Assembly (NCBI GenBank): GCA_037142475.1
Contig: JBAXAR010000020.1
Coordinates: forward strand, 1 to 24,579
Direction: 5' to 3'
Source of the DNA: CAIUMH01 sp037142475
GTDB taxonomy: Bacteria > Actinomycetota > Acidimicrobiia > Acidimicrobiales > RAAP-2
DNA length: 24,579 bases
Below, one piece after another: positions 1-7,251 of the stretch. The notes under the pieces are model-generated. The model made no database searches. It had not been told where the DNA came from and worked only from the letters and a program-made list of their open reading frames with translations. The translations under genes and the position numbers were made by a program. The stretch's first letter is position 1. Every line of letters starts with the position of its first letter.

Positions 1-333
1 ATACTCGCGGTTGGTGATGAGTACTTGGCACTCAGTATGAGAGAGATCCCGGGCGAGTTCGTCACCTCGGTGAGTGGGATTGCCGCCGACGATGGTGGCG
101 CCGACGAGTGCGGCGGCCTCAAGCCACGACACGTAGTCGAGGCCGTTGTCGAGGAGGAGTGCAACGTGGAACGGAGCGCCGGGGATCCGTTGCGAGCGGA
201 GCCACGCAGCGCGCTGGGCCGCCGAGGCGATCGCTTCGGTGTGTGAGAGTGTGCCTTCCGCCGTGATAATTCCAGGCCCCTCCTGGTCCGCCAGCGCCAT
301 GACGAGTCCGGCCACCGTCTGCGAATCGAGCAT
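1..333 (-). CDS. Acyl-CoA ligase (AMP-binding), FadD17-like, N-terminal part only
   Basis: Reading the minus strand from ATG at 333 gives 111 uninterrupted codons that run off the left edge, so only the N-terminus is present. The product begins MLDSQTVAGLVMALADQEG and contains HVALLLDNGLDYVSW followed by GATIVGGNPTHRGDELARD and a CQVLITNREY stretch. This is the pattern of the AMP-dependent synthetase N-terminal domain, and from memory it is closest to mycobacterial FadD17-type ligases, where an NPTRRG-like segment is typical. The family activates a carboxylic acid as acyl-AMP and then acyl-CoA in the cytoplasm. An AGGAGG Shine-Dalgarno sequence (338-343, 4 nt spacer) fixes the start. The catalytic P-loop and C-terminal lysine lie outside the window, so activity and the exact subfamily cannot be confirmed. 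Confidence 0.8.
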   Translation of the reverse strand, partial: MLDSQTVAGLVMALADQEGPGIITAEGTLSHTEAIASAAQRAAWLRSQRIPGAPFHVALLLDNGLDYVSWLEAAALVGATIVGGNPTHRGDELARDLSHTECQVLITNREY

Positions 334-407
334 TGCTCCTCCTGAGGCATTAATCACCCACATCGGGCGCGGTCAGGGCTGAATCTAGACGGCAGGTCGC
401 CTGCTCG

Positions 408-1592
408 TCACAAGCTGGTCGAAGCTCCGAGGAAGGCGAGGGCCACCCCGGCGGCGCCCGAGAACACCAAGGAACCAACGATGCTCCTGCGAGCCACAAG
501 GAGCCAGAGGGCCCCGAGACCCAAGAGGGGGAGTTGCCAGACGTGCGCCATGCCTGCTGCGAGCGCAACGGCGGTGCCGAAGATGGCACCGATTGCGGCC
601 GGACCTGCCCCTGCCAAGAAGGCGAGGGCGTGAGGTGACGTCCGCAGCCGCTCGAATGATCCGGCCCCCAAGATGACGAAGACGAACGAGGGAGCGAAGG
701 CGAGGAGTGCGGCAAGCAGCGCTCCGCTCAGTCCTGCGGCGGCGTAGCCAACGACAGCGACGGTATGGACCACGGGTCCTGGCGTGAGCTGGCCAAGGGC
801 CACTGCGGCCAGAAACTGAGGAGCGGACATCCAGTGATGCCGGCCCACAGCGTCAGCCTCCATGAGCGGGATGATGACGAAACCACCTCCGAAACTGAGG
901 GCCCCAACCTTCAAGGCGGTCCATGCCAGCGGAGCCAGCGTGGCGAGAGGGAGGCCGATCGCCATGATGGAGGAAAGACCAGTGGGTGCTTGGCGCCGGT
1001 GCCGCGCCTCAAGGAAAAGCTCAATCAGACCACAGGCCAGTAGGCCGAGCACCAAGGCGCCACCCATGGTGAGGCACGCAATGGCACCAAGGACGACCCA
1101 GAGGCCCCAGCGAAGCCGAGCTCCAGCGATACCTTTCGTCCGCTTGAAGGAGGGAATGAGGAGATCGACCCCTGCTCGGAGGGCAACCGCTGGGACCACG
1201 GCACCGATACCGAGAGCGGCGGCTCGTACCCACACTGGTGCTCCTGACGCCAACACCGCTGCTCCAAGAGCGATGATGGCGATGAGTCCGGGGGTGATGA
1301 AGCACAGTCCGGCGATGAGAGCCCCCGGAGTCTTGCGGAGTCTCCATCCGCAGTAGATCGCCAACTGTGTCGACGATGGTCCGGGCAGGACGTTGGTGGC
1401 GGCGACGGCGTGCTCGAACTCCTCGGCGCTCAGCCACTGGTGTCGCTCAACCGTCAAGGTGCGCAGAAGTGCCACGTGGGCGGGCGGGCCTCCGAAACCA
1501 GTGATCCCGAGCCGCAGCCAGTTCTTGGCGATGCTCAGGAGGGGTGGACGGCGTGCGTCTCGTTCCCACTCGGCGTCGTGTGCCGGAGTCAT
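408..1592 (-). CDS. chrA: Chromate transporter ChrA, two-domain (CHR family)
   Basis: The 394-residue, strongly hydrophobic protein has two tandem chromate-transport domains, as in long-chain ChrA proteins. Domain 1 carries GFGGP (32-36) and LPGP (69-72); domain 2 repeats them as FGGGF (234-238) and TPGP (270-273). Each is followed by several membrane-spanning stretches. The family exports chromate at the inner membrane, but many genomic copies have no proven substrate, so chromate specificity is inferred. The ATG at 1592 lies 9 nt downstream of the LCP gene stop codon, so this is probably the last gene of the operon that begins with the FadD19-like ligase. No chromate-sensing regulator is seen nearby. 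The N-terminus is hydrophilic for about 17 residues and there is no signal peptide. Confidence 0.92.
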   Translation of the reverse strand: MTPAHDAEWERDARRPPLLSIAKNWLRLGITGFGGPPAHVALLRTLTVERHQWLSAEEFEHAVAATNVLPGPSSTQLAIYCGWRLRKTPGALIAGLCFITPGLIAIIALGAAVLASGAPVWVRAAALGIGAVVPAVALRAGVDLLIPSFKRTKGIAGARLRWGLWVVLGAIACLTMGGALVLGLLACGLIELFLEARHRRQAPTGLSSIMAIGLPLATLAPLAWTALKVGALSFGGGFVIIPLMEADAVGRHHWMSAPQFLAAVALGQLTPGPVVHTVAVVGYAAAGLSGALLAALLAFAPSFVFVILGAGSFERLRTSPHALAFLAGAGPAAIGAIFGTAVALAAGMAHVWQLPLLGLGALWLLVARRSIVGSLVFSGAAGVALAFLGASTSL

Positions 1593-1601
1593 GGTGTGGC
1601 G

Positions 1602-3212
1602 CTAGGGCCCTGCAGTGCGGTTGGCGGTGCATGACCGCGGATCCCATTCGGCGAGGTCGGAGGTCGCCGGAGTGGTGGGTGAGAAGCCTGCAACTGTCGT
1701 TGTCGTGGTGGTTGAAGGAGCAGACACGGTTGTCGAAGGACCACCGGACGCCTTGGTGGTGGTCGTGGTGACGGGCGGTGCAACCGGAGCGATCACCGCG
1801 AAGTGCGTACCCGTGATCACAGTGATCGGAGCGGTCTCGTTGGGCTCGTAGGCGAGGACCACCTGGCCACTCAACGAGCGCAGGACTCGCTGGGCCTGAG
1901 CGATGACCTCAGGTTTGGTCGAGTTGTAGGCGACAAACGTCTGGGCTGGGTTGCCGACAGGGGTCCGATCGCCAATGGTGCCGATCTTGTAACCGAGCTG
2001 GCCGAGCTCGGCGGCGGTGGAGGCCCCCTGGTTGTAGGTGCCTGATCCGTTCAGCACACTGACGGTGATGGTCGAGGGTTTCGGGAGTGCTCGCCCAGTC
2101 ATGGTGTTGGTGAGAGCCGACACGCCAAGGAACTCCTGGATGGCAAGGAGATCAGGGACGTTGTCGGGGAATTCGACATTGCCGTAGTCGTAGCCCTTGT
2201 AGACGTAGCTGTATGAGTTCGAGGGCATCACGGGGAGCGTGAGTTGGGGCGCCTTCTGAGCATCGACGGTGTGAAACGCGAGGATCAGGTCAGCCATGTG
2301 GCTCGTCGAGAACCCAGAGTCCACGGTCAACTGAGGGGCAACGGCGGCGATCAACTTGGCATCGGTGATCGGGTTCCCGAGGCCCTGCTTCGAGACGGCT
2401 GCAGCCAGGACTCTGAGGAACTCGTGGTTCCTACGGATCCGAGCGAGGTCGCTCTGGGGTTCCTGGGGCCAGTTGGCCGGGTTTGAGCCGTAGGAGGCGT
2501 TCGGCTGGTACTGGAGGTGGCGAGCCCGCACGAGGGTCAGGGCATGGAAACCATCGAGATGGACACAGCCCGAGGTGAGTTGCTTCAGCTGCGAGAAGGA
2601 GTCGTAGACGGGGCGGGGAAAGTACATGTCGAGGCCACCAAGGGCATCGACGACTCCGGCGAATGTGTCGAAGTTCAACTCAACGAAGTGTTGGATTGGT
2701 ATCCCGAAGTCCTGCTGGATGGCGTTGACGAGCTGTGCTGGACCTTCTGCCAGAGCGGCATCGATCTTGTTTGCTCCGTCTTTTCGAGCGTTCGGAATGA
2801 AGGTGTCCCGGGGGATCGAGAGGATCGAAATCTTCGACTTGGCCGGATTGAGGTGCAGAATCATCACGACATCCGAGTTGACGCCTGTGACTCCTTGGGA
2901 GCAAATGCCGTAGATCGGATTTTGAACCTTGAGGCTGCACCGGTCGGTGGATCCCACCATGAGGATGTTCTCGGTTCCCTGAGAGGTGCCGTTGCTCGGA
3001 CCGTCGGTCAGGCCGTTGACGGCCACATGGTTGACGCGGTTCGCCTCGTACCAGACGTAGCCCGAGTAGCTGGCCACGGCAACAACCATGACGAGGCCGA
3101 TGGTGAGAGTGACCTGGACCCAGCGCTTGCGTGGCCAGAACCTCCGCCGCCGGCGTGGCGCCGCGTGCCGCGGTCCGCGTCGGACCGGTGGCTCGAGATC
3201 GGAGGGGGACAT
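1602..3212 (-). CDS. LytR-CpsA-Psr (LCP) family cell-wall glycopolymer ligase with LytR_C domain
   Basis: The 536-residue product has a short basic cytoplasmic end, one membrane helix (about 33-53), then an extracytoplasmic LCP domain from about 83. Visible family marks are the ENILMVGSTD strand, NSDVVMILHL, SIPRDT (R135, D136), the DALGGLD segment and VRARHLQY (about 228-235). A LytR_C domain starts near 385 (VLNGSGTYNQGAS). LCP enzymes move polyprenyl-pyrophosphate-linked glycopolymers onto peptidoglycan, or in some actinobacteria onto arabinogalactan-type acceptors. The tail (about 481-517) is a threonine-rich low-complexity linker. An upstream ATG at 3260 would overlap the preceding gene; ATG 3212 lies 4 nt after that gene's stop and has AGGG just before it, so it is preferred. 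The natural acceptor polymer cannot be deduced from sequence. Confidence 0.9.
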   Translation of the reverse strand: MSPSDLEPPVRRGPRHAAPRRRRRFWPRKRWVQVTLTIGLVMVVAVASYSGYVWYEANRVNHVAVNGLTDGPSNGTSQGTENILMVGSTDRCSLKVQNPIYGICSQGVTGVNSDVVMILHLNPAKSKISILSIPRDTFIPNARKDGANKIDAALAEGPAQLVNAIQQDFGIPIQHFVELNFDTFAGVVDALGGLDMYFPRPVYDSFSQLKQLTSGCVHLDGFHALTLVRARHLQYQPNASYGSNPANWPQEPQSDLARIRRNHEFLRVLAAAVSKQGLGNPITDAKLIAAVAPQLTVDSGFSTSHMADLILAFHTVDAQKAPQLTLPVMPSNSYSYVYKGYDYGNVEFPDNVPDLLAIQEFLGVSALTNTMTGRALPKPSTITVSVLNGSGTYNQGASTAAELGQLGYKIGTIGDRTPVGNPAQTFVAYNSTKPEVIAQAQRVLRSLSGQVVLAYEPNETAPITVITGTHFAVIAPVAPPVTTTTTKASGGPSTTVSAPSTTTTTTVAGFSPTTPATSDLAEWDPRSCTANRTAGP

Positions 3213-3216
3213 AGCC

Positions 3217-3897
3217 CTAGACGCTATCGGGCTTGGTACCCATTCCCTCGCAAAGAGCACCGATTATCTGCTCGGATGTCGCCAGGGTGGCGATCAGAGC
3301 GATGGTCTCGCGGAGTACGGAGGCGGCATAGTCCTGCGGAACCCCACAGACGGCATCGGTCGCGACAACGACTTGGTAGCCGAGGTTGACGGCCTCAATT
3401 GCCAGTCCAAGGACGCCGAGGTTCACCGAGACGCCGGTGACGATCACGGTCGAGACACCCAGGTTCCGAAGAGTGACGTCTAAGGCGGTACCGCTGAAAG
3501 GAGAGGCTCCATGGCGTCGTGGCACGACGAGATCAGACTCTTCGGGCCCGAGTTCGCTGATCACTTCGACGCTCGGTGTTCCCTCGAGGAGGTGCTCGGG
3601 GCGCCGAAGCACGGCACTGTGGAGGGGCGTATTGGCGGCTGATCCTGCTCGGTCGGCCCGGAACTCGGCGGTCAGGTGAACTACAGGGATGTCGAATGAT
3701 CTGGCCGCATCGAGAATGCGCTTGGTATTGCCAATCAGGCCGACCTGCTCGGCGGCCTCAGCAAGGGCAGGAAACGAGGCGAGATCACCCATGACACCCC
3801 GTTGGAGCTCCATGGTCACCACAGCGCACGGCAACGACGCCGTTCGACCCTGGCCGAGGGCGACGCCCCGAATGACCTCGGCCAGTGAGACCGCCAT
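3217..3897 (-). CDS. Isochorismatase-fold (cysteine hydrolase-like) protein, catalytic residues altered
   Basis: The 226-residue protein shows the isochorismatase/cysteine-hydrolase fold: AVVTMELQRGV (25-35), GNTKRILDAAR, LVVPRRHGASPFSGTALD (about 123-140), VIVTGVSVNLGVLGLA and GYQVVVATDAV. The family normally uses an Asp-Lys-Cys triad. By alignment in my head, the Asp position holds E30, the Lys position R128, and the nucleophilic Cys position (after VTGVxxx) holds G161. Classical amide or isochorismate hydrolysis is therefore doubtful. ATG 3897 follows the FadD19-like stop as TGAGATG, with one base between stop and start, pointing to translational coupling; the longer reading frame up to 4149 lies inside the ligase and is rejected. 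It may act on or bind a CoA-pathway intermediate, but no substrate can be named. Confidence 0.8.
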   Translation of the reverse strand: MAVSLAEVIRGVALGQGRTASLPCAVVTMELQRGVMGDLASFPALAEAAEQVGLIGNTKRILDAARSFDIPVVHLTAEFRADRAGSAANTPLHSAVLRRPEHLLEGTPSVEVISELGPEESDLVVPRRHGASPFSGTALDVTLRNLGVSTVIVTGVSVNLGVLGLAIEAVNLGYQVVVATDAVCGVPQDYAASVLRETIALIATLATSEQIIGALCEGMGTKPDSV

Positions 3898-3898
3898 C

Positions 3899-5515
3899 TC
3901 AGTCTGCCTGGAGATGCGTTTCGACGATCTCGGTGGCCCACCGGTAGTCGGGCTTGCCTGAGGGCGACCGCTCAATGGCGTCAACGACGAAGAGCCTGCG
4001 AGGGATCTTGTAGCCGGCGACGTTTTTGCGGCAATGCTCCTGGATCGCAGCCAGGGTGGTGCTGTGTCCCGCACGAGGGGCGATGATGGCAGCGACCGTC
4101 TGGCCCCAGCGCTCGTCGGGGGCCCCGCACACGATGGCGTCGAAGACATCAGGGTGTGAGCGCACGGCCGACTCGACCTCTTCGGGGTAAATCTTTTCGC
4201 CGCCGGAGTTGATCACCACTGAGCCGCGACCCAGCAGGGTGATGGTCCCATCGGCCTCCACGGTGGCGAAATCGCCGGGCATGACATAGCGAGTTCCGTC
4301 GACCTCGAGGAAGACCTCGGCGGTCTTCACCGGGTCGTTGTAGTAGCCGATTGGGATATCCCCGGAACGGGCGATCTTGCCCGTCACGCCGGAACCAGCC
4401 TCGACTCGCACCATGTTCTCGTCGAAGACCACCGTGTCGCCGAGGGCATTGACGGTTGGGCCGGACTTCATGGCGGTCTCGCCCTTGGAGACCACGATCA
4501 TGCCGTTGTTGCCGCCCTCCGAGGAACCAATGGCGTCGGTAATCATGATGGTGGGGAGCAACTCGAAGTACTGGTCTTTGACCGGAGCGCTGAAGAGTGC
4601 GGCAGAGGACACGACGGCGAAGAGCGATGACAGGTCGAGATCCTCGACCCTGTCGGCCAGTGCCTCAACCATGGGCTTTGCCATGGCATCACCGGTGACC
4701 ATCACTGAGTTCACCTTTTCATCGGCCACCGTGTTCCAGACCTTGTGAGCGTCGAATTTCGCAGTCAATATGATCCGGTCACCCACGAAGCTTCGACCAA
4801 GGACCGACCATTGGGTGGCGCCGTGCATGAGGGGGGCAATGGGGAAGTGGGTCAAGGCGAAACCAGCCTGACCCTTCTCAACGAATTCCTCTGGCCTGGT
4901 GACCCGAACGTTGCTCATCGGGTCGACGCCCCCGCCGAGGGCGTAGAGGACATCGACGTGACGCCACACCACGCCCTTGGGCATCCCGGTGGTTCCCCCG
5001 GTGTAGAGCATGTAGATGTCGTCACCTGAGCGTTGCTCAAAGTCTCGATCTGGAGACTCTGCGGCGAGCGCATCTTCGTAGTGGACAGTTTCAGATGTGG
5101 GGTCAGCCAACGCCGAGCCATCTTCGATGATGACGAGGTGCTCAAGCGTCGGGAGATCGTCGATCAGCGCAGCGACGTGATCGGCGAACTCTCGCTGGAG
5201 GACGAGTGCCTTGAGATCAGCATTGGTGAAGAGATACCGAAGCTCCTCTGCGACGTAGCGATAATTGATGTTGATCCACACCGCCCGCAACTTGAAGACT
5301 GCCCAGGCGGTCTCAACCCACTCGACAGAGTTGTACGAATAGATCCCGACGTGGTCCCCGGGGCCGATTCCCGCTTTGGCGAGATGATGGGCTAGGCGAT
5401 TCGCCCGATCCTCCATCTCTGCGTAGGTGCGGCGAACGCCATTGGCCACGAGGTACTCGCGGTCACCGAAAGCATCGACGGCTGCTTCAAAGAGGTCTGC
5501 AAGGTTGAACTCCAT
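3899..5515 (-). CDS. Acyl-CoA ligase, FadD19-like (steroid/isoprenoid side-chain CoA ligase type)
   Basis: The 538-residue protein has the full ANL architecture: N-terminal MEFNLADLFEAAVDAF, a tyrosine/glycine P-loop YTGGTTGMPKG (171-181), WRHVDVLYALGGG, a DAIGSSEGG adenylate-site motif, the GRGSVVINSGGEKIYPEEVE hinge region and a C-terminal SPSGKPDYRW with the catalytic Lys near 521. The segments WRH, GATQ, TGDAMAKP and INSGGEKIYPEEVE recall M. tuberculosis FadD19, which loads CoA on C8 sterol side chains; that assignment is from memory, not a search. A TANNNT box ends exactly 6 nt before ATG 5515, suggesting a leaderless transcript that starts at this gene. It heads a unit with the isochorismatase-like, LCP and chrA genes. 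Substrate chemistry is inference. Confidence 0.9.
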   Translation of the reverse strand: MEFNLADLFEAAVDAFGDREYLVANGVRRTYAEMEDRANRLAHHLAKAGIGPGDHVGIYSYNSVEWVETAWAVFKLRAVWININYRYVAEELRYLFTNADLKALVLQREFADHVAALIDDLPTLEHLVIIEDGSALADPTSETVHYEDALAAESPDRDFEQRSGDDIYMLYTGGTTGMPKGVVWRHVDVLYALGGGVDPMSNVRVTRPEEFVEKGQAGFALTHFPIAPLMHGATQWSVLGRSFVGDRIILTAKFDAHKVWNTVADEKVNSVMVTGDAMAKPMVEALADRVEDLDLSSLFAVVSSAALFSAPVKDQYFELLPTIMITDAIGSSEGGNNGMIVVSKGETAMKSGPTVNALGDTVVFDENMVRVEAGSGVTGKIARSGDIPIGYYNDPVKTAEVFLEVDGTRYVMPGDFATVEADGTITLLGRGSVVINSGGEKIYPEEVESAVRSHPDVFDAIVCGAPDERWGQTVAAIIAPRAGHSTTLAAIQEHCRKNVAGYKIPRRLFVVDAIERSPSGKPDYRWATEIVETHLQAD

Positions 5516-5527
5516 GCCCGCAGACTA
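5516..5527 (-). promoter_or_regulatory. Leaderless -10 promoter of the FadD19-like gene
   Basis: On the minus strand TAGTCT (5527-5522) lies at -12 to -7 relative to ATG 5515, the spacing expected when transcription begins at the A of the start codon. It matches the actinobacterial TANNNT -10 consensus. No convincing -35 box is visible and there is no Shine-Dalgarno sequence. It would give the four-gene unit its own start, independent of the upstream ligase. Confidence 0.55.
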
Positions 5528-5576
5528 GAACACGTTCCGTTTCCGGATGCGCTCCACGGTCTTCAAGGTCCACGCG

Positions 5577-7217
5577 CTACGACGAGGCGGACTCGACTGC
5601 CCACTCTGAGGCTTCGGCCTTGTGTCGGCCGTAGTCCATCTTGCCGGACGGAGAACGCCCGATCGTCTCGACCACCCTGATCTGGCGGGGAGCCTTGTAG
5701 CTCGACAGATGGTTTTTCACATGGGCGATCAGCTCCTCAGTGCTGGGGACATCTGCCCCAGTGCCGAGCTCGACCGACGCCACGACCCGCTCGCCGGTGC
5801 GAGAGTCGGGGACGCCGACCACACACGCATCGACCACAGCCTCGTGACGCTTCAGGATCTCTTCGACCTCTTCGGGGAAGACCTTCTCGCCGGCGGTGTT
5901 GATGCACTGAGAGCCCCGTCCGAGCAGTTGGATTGTTCCGTCAGCGGCCACGCTGGCGAAGTCGCCCGGAACGCTAAACCGTTCGCCGTCGATGATCCGG
6001 AAGGTCGCTGCGCTCTTGGCCTCGTCCTTGTAATACCCAAGCGGGTTCCGGCCTCCGAGAGCCAGAACTCCAATCTCGTCGGATCCGGCCTCGACGTCGC
6101 GTCCATCCTCGGTCAGCACTCGGACTTCCGGGCCCAGCGTGAACTGCCCAGTGCCCTTCTCGTTACCGGCGGCGGAGACGGAACTTCCCATGCCGAGTGC
6201 CTCGGATGAGGAGAATGCGTCGATCAGGACCATGCCCGCGTGGTGGGCGAGGAGGCCTCGCTTGATCTCCTCGCTCCACATCGCCCCTGAGGACATCATC
6301 GCGACAAGCGAGGAGAGTTCGAAACGTGCTGGGTCGATCTGGATTTCCTCGAGCAGAGGTCGGGCGAAGGGGTCGCCGACGATGACCGCGACGTTGACGC
6401 CCTCGGCGTCGATGGTGGCAGCCAATTCCGAGGCCATGTAGCGACGGTTGGTCAGAAGGACGACTCGGCCACCCTCGGCGAGGGTCTCGATAGCGGTAAA
6501 CATTCCAGTCCCGTGCATCAGTGGACAGGCGGGCAGGAGTGCGAGACCCGGGCCTTCCGCACGGATCGCCTCGACCACACCCTCGACCCCTCGCTCGGCA
6601 TCCCAGCGCCGGAAGCCGGCGGGGTTCAGACGAGCGAACAGGTCGTCCTGGCGCCACATCACGCCCTTGGGCATCCCAGTGGTGCCCCCGGTGTACAGCA
6701 TGATCAGATCATCAGGTGTGCGCTCCCAAGGCATCGACAGCTCGCTGACGGTAGCGGTGGCGGCCTCCTCGAAGGGCGTGGCCCAAGCCGGACAGGGCCC
6801 CGAGCCATCGTCGACCCAAAGCCATCCCTTGACCTTGGGCGCCTTTGTCCGGATGGTCTCAATCCGGTCGCTGAAGGTTCCGTGGAACACGACGGCCGCT
6901 GCATCGGCGTTGTCCCAGAGGTAGAGCAGTTCTTCGTCGCCGTAGCGATAGTTGGTGTTCACCGGAACGAGACCGATGCGCAAGGCTCCAAAGACCGCCT
7001 CAAGGTATTCAGGGGCGTTGTACAGGTACAGCGCGACTTTGTCTTGGTGGGCGGTCCCGAGCGACAGCAGCCACGCAGCAATGCCGCGTGCTCGCTGCTC
7101 GAAGTCCCCCCAACTCACTCGCCGGTCGCCCTGGACGATTGCCGTTGCCTCTGGCTGGACGCCTGCGATTGCTTCCCAGACCTCTGCGTAGTTCCAACTT
7201 GTCACGAACGCCCCCAT
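5577..7217 (-). CDS. Acyl-CoA ligase (AMP-dependent synthetase, FadD family)
   Basis: The 546-residue ANL-superfamily enzyme has SWNYAEVWEAIA near the start, VNTNYRYGDEELLYLWDNADA, the P-loop YTGGTTGMPKG (175-185), PLMHGTGMF, DAFSSSEALGMG, GRGSQCINTAGEKVFPEEVEE and the C-terminal SPSGKMDYGR with catalytic Lys near 526. It should make acyl-CoA from a carboxylic acid with ATP in the cytoplasm. It is a paralog of the next gene downstream (same order of motifs, clearly divergent in the middle), separated by 61 bp. ATG 7217 is used; a GTG four codons in (7205), preceded by GGGGGC, is a plausible alternative because many relatives begin close to TxWNxAxVWE. The promoter overlaps that of the divergent dehydrogenase. 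The substrate is unknown; a lipid or steroid acid is likely from context. Confidence 0.9.
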   Translation of the reverse strand: MGAFVTSWNYAEVWEAIAGVQPEATAIVQGDRRVSWGDFEQRARGIAAWLLSLGTAHQDKVALYLYNAPEYLEAVFGALRIGLVPVNTNYRYGDEELLYLWDNADAAAVVFHGTFSDRIETIRTKAPKVKGWLWVDDGSGPCPAWATPFEEAATATVSELSMPWERTPDDLIMLYTGGTTGMPKGVMWRQDDLFARLNPAGFRRWDAERGVEGVVEAIRAEGPGLALLPACPLMHGTGMFTAIETLAEGGRVVLLTNRRYMASELAATIDAEGVNVAVIVGDPFARPLLEEIQIDPARFELSSLVAMMSSGAMWSEEIKRGLLAHHAGMVLIDAFSSSEALGMGSSVSAAGNEKGTGQFTLGPEVRVLTEDGRDVEAGSDEIGVLALGGRNPLGYYKDEAKSAATFRIIDGERFSVPGDFASVAADGTIQLLGRGSQCINTAGEKVFPEEVEEILKRHEAVVDACVVGVPDSRTGERVVASVELGTGADVPSTEELIAHVKNHLSSYKAPRQIRVVETIGRSPSGKMDYGRHKAEASEWAVESASS

Positions 7218-7235
7218 TCGTCGCCTGCGGCGGTG

Positions 7236-7246
7236 AGCCTACGCTA
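7236..7246 (-). promoter_or_regulatory. Candidate minus-strand -10 elements for the 7217 ligase
   Basis: The minus strand contains TAGCGT (7246-7241) directly followed by TAGGCT (7241-7236), both TANNNT-type. The second would start transcription near 7229, about 12 nt before ATG 7217. They overlap the plus-strand -10 of the divergent dehydrogenase gene, so the two promoters probably cannot be occupied at once. Confidence 0.35.
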
Positions 7247-7251
7247 GGACC
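7240..7251 (+). promoter_or_regulatory. Leaderless -10 promoter of the 7252 acyl-CoA dehydrogenase
   Basis: TACGCT (7240-7245) lies at -12 to -7 from GTG 7252, the spacing of a leaderless actinobacterial promoter. The 34-bp divergent gap has no Shine-Dalgarno sequence for this gene. This supports the GTG start and a transcription start at its first base. Confidence 0.55.

Noticed and set aside
1680..1775. GTG/GTC-rich simple repeats
   Set aside because: These are the codons of the Thr-rich tail of the LCP protein, not an independent satellite or CRISPR.
3898..4149. N-terminal extension of the isochorismatase-like frame to 4149
   Set aside because: It is antiparallel-free but lies wholly inside the ligase coding region in another frame, is rich in Ser/Pro/Arg with no domain, and the ATG at 3897 sits directly after the ligase stop.
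4970..6705. Near-repeat of about 40 bp around the P-loop codons of the two ligases (near 4975-5010 and 6660-6700)
   Set aside because: Explained by the shared YTGGTTGMPKG motif of paralogous enzymes, not a separate repeat element.
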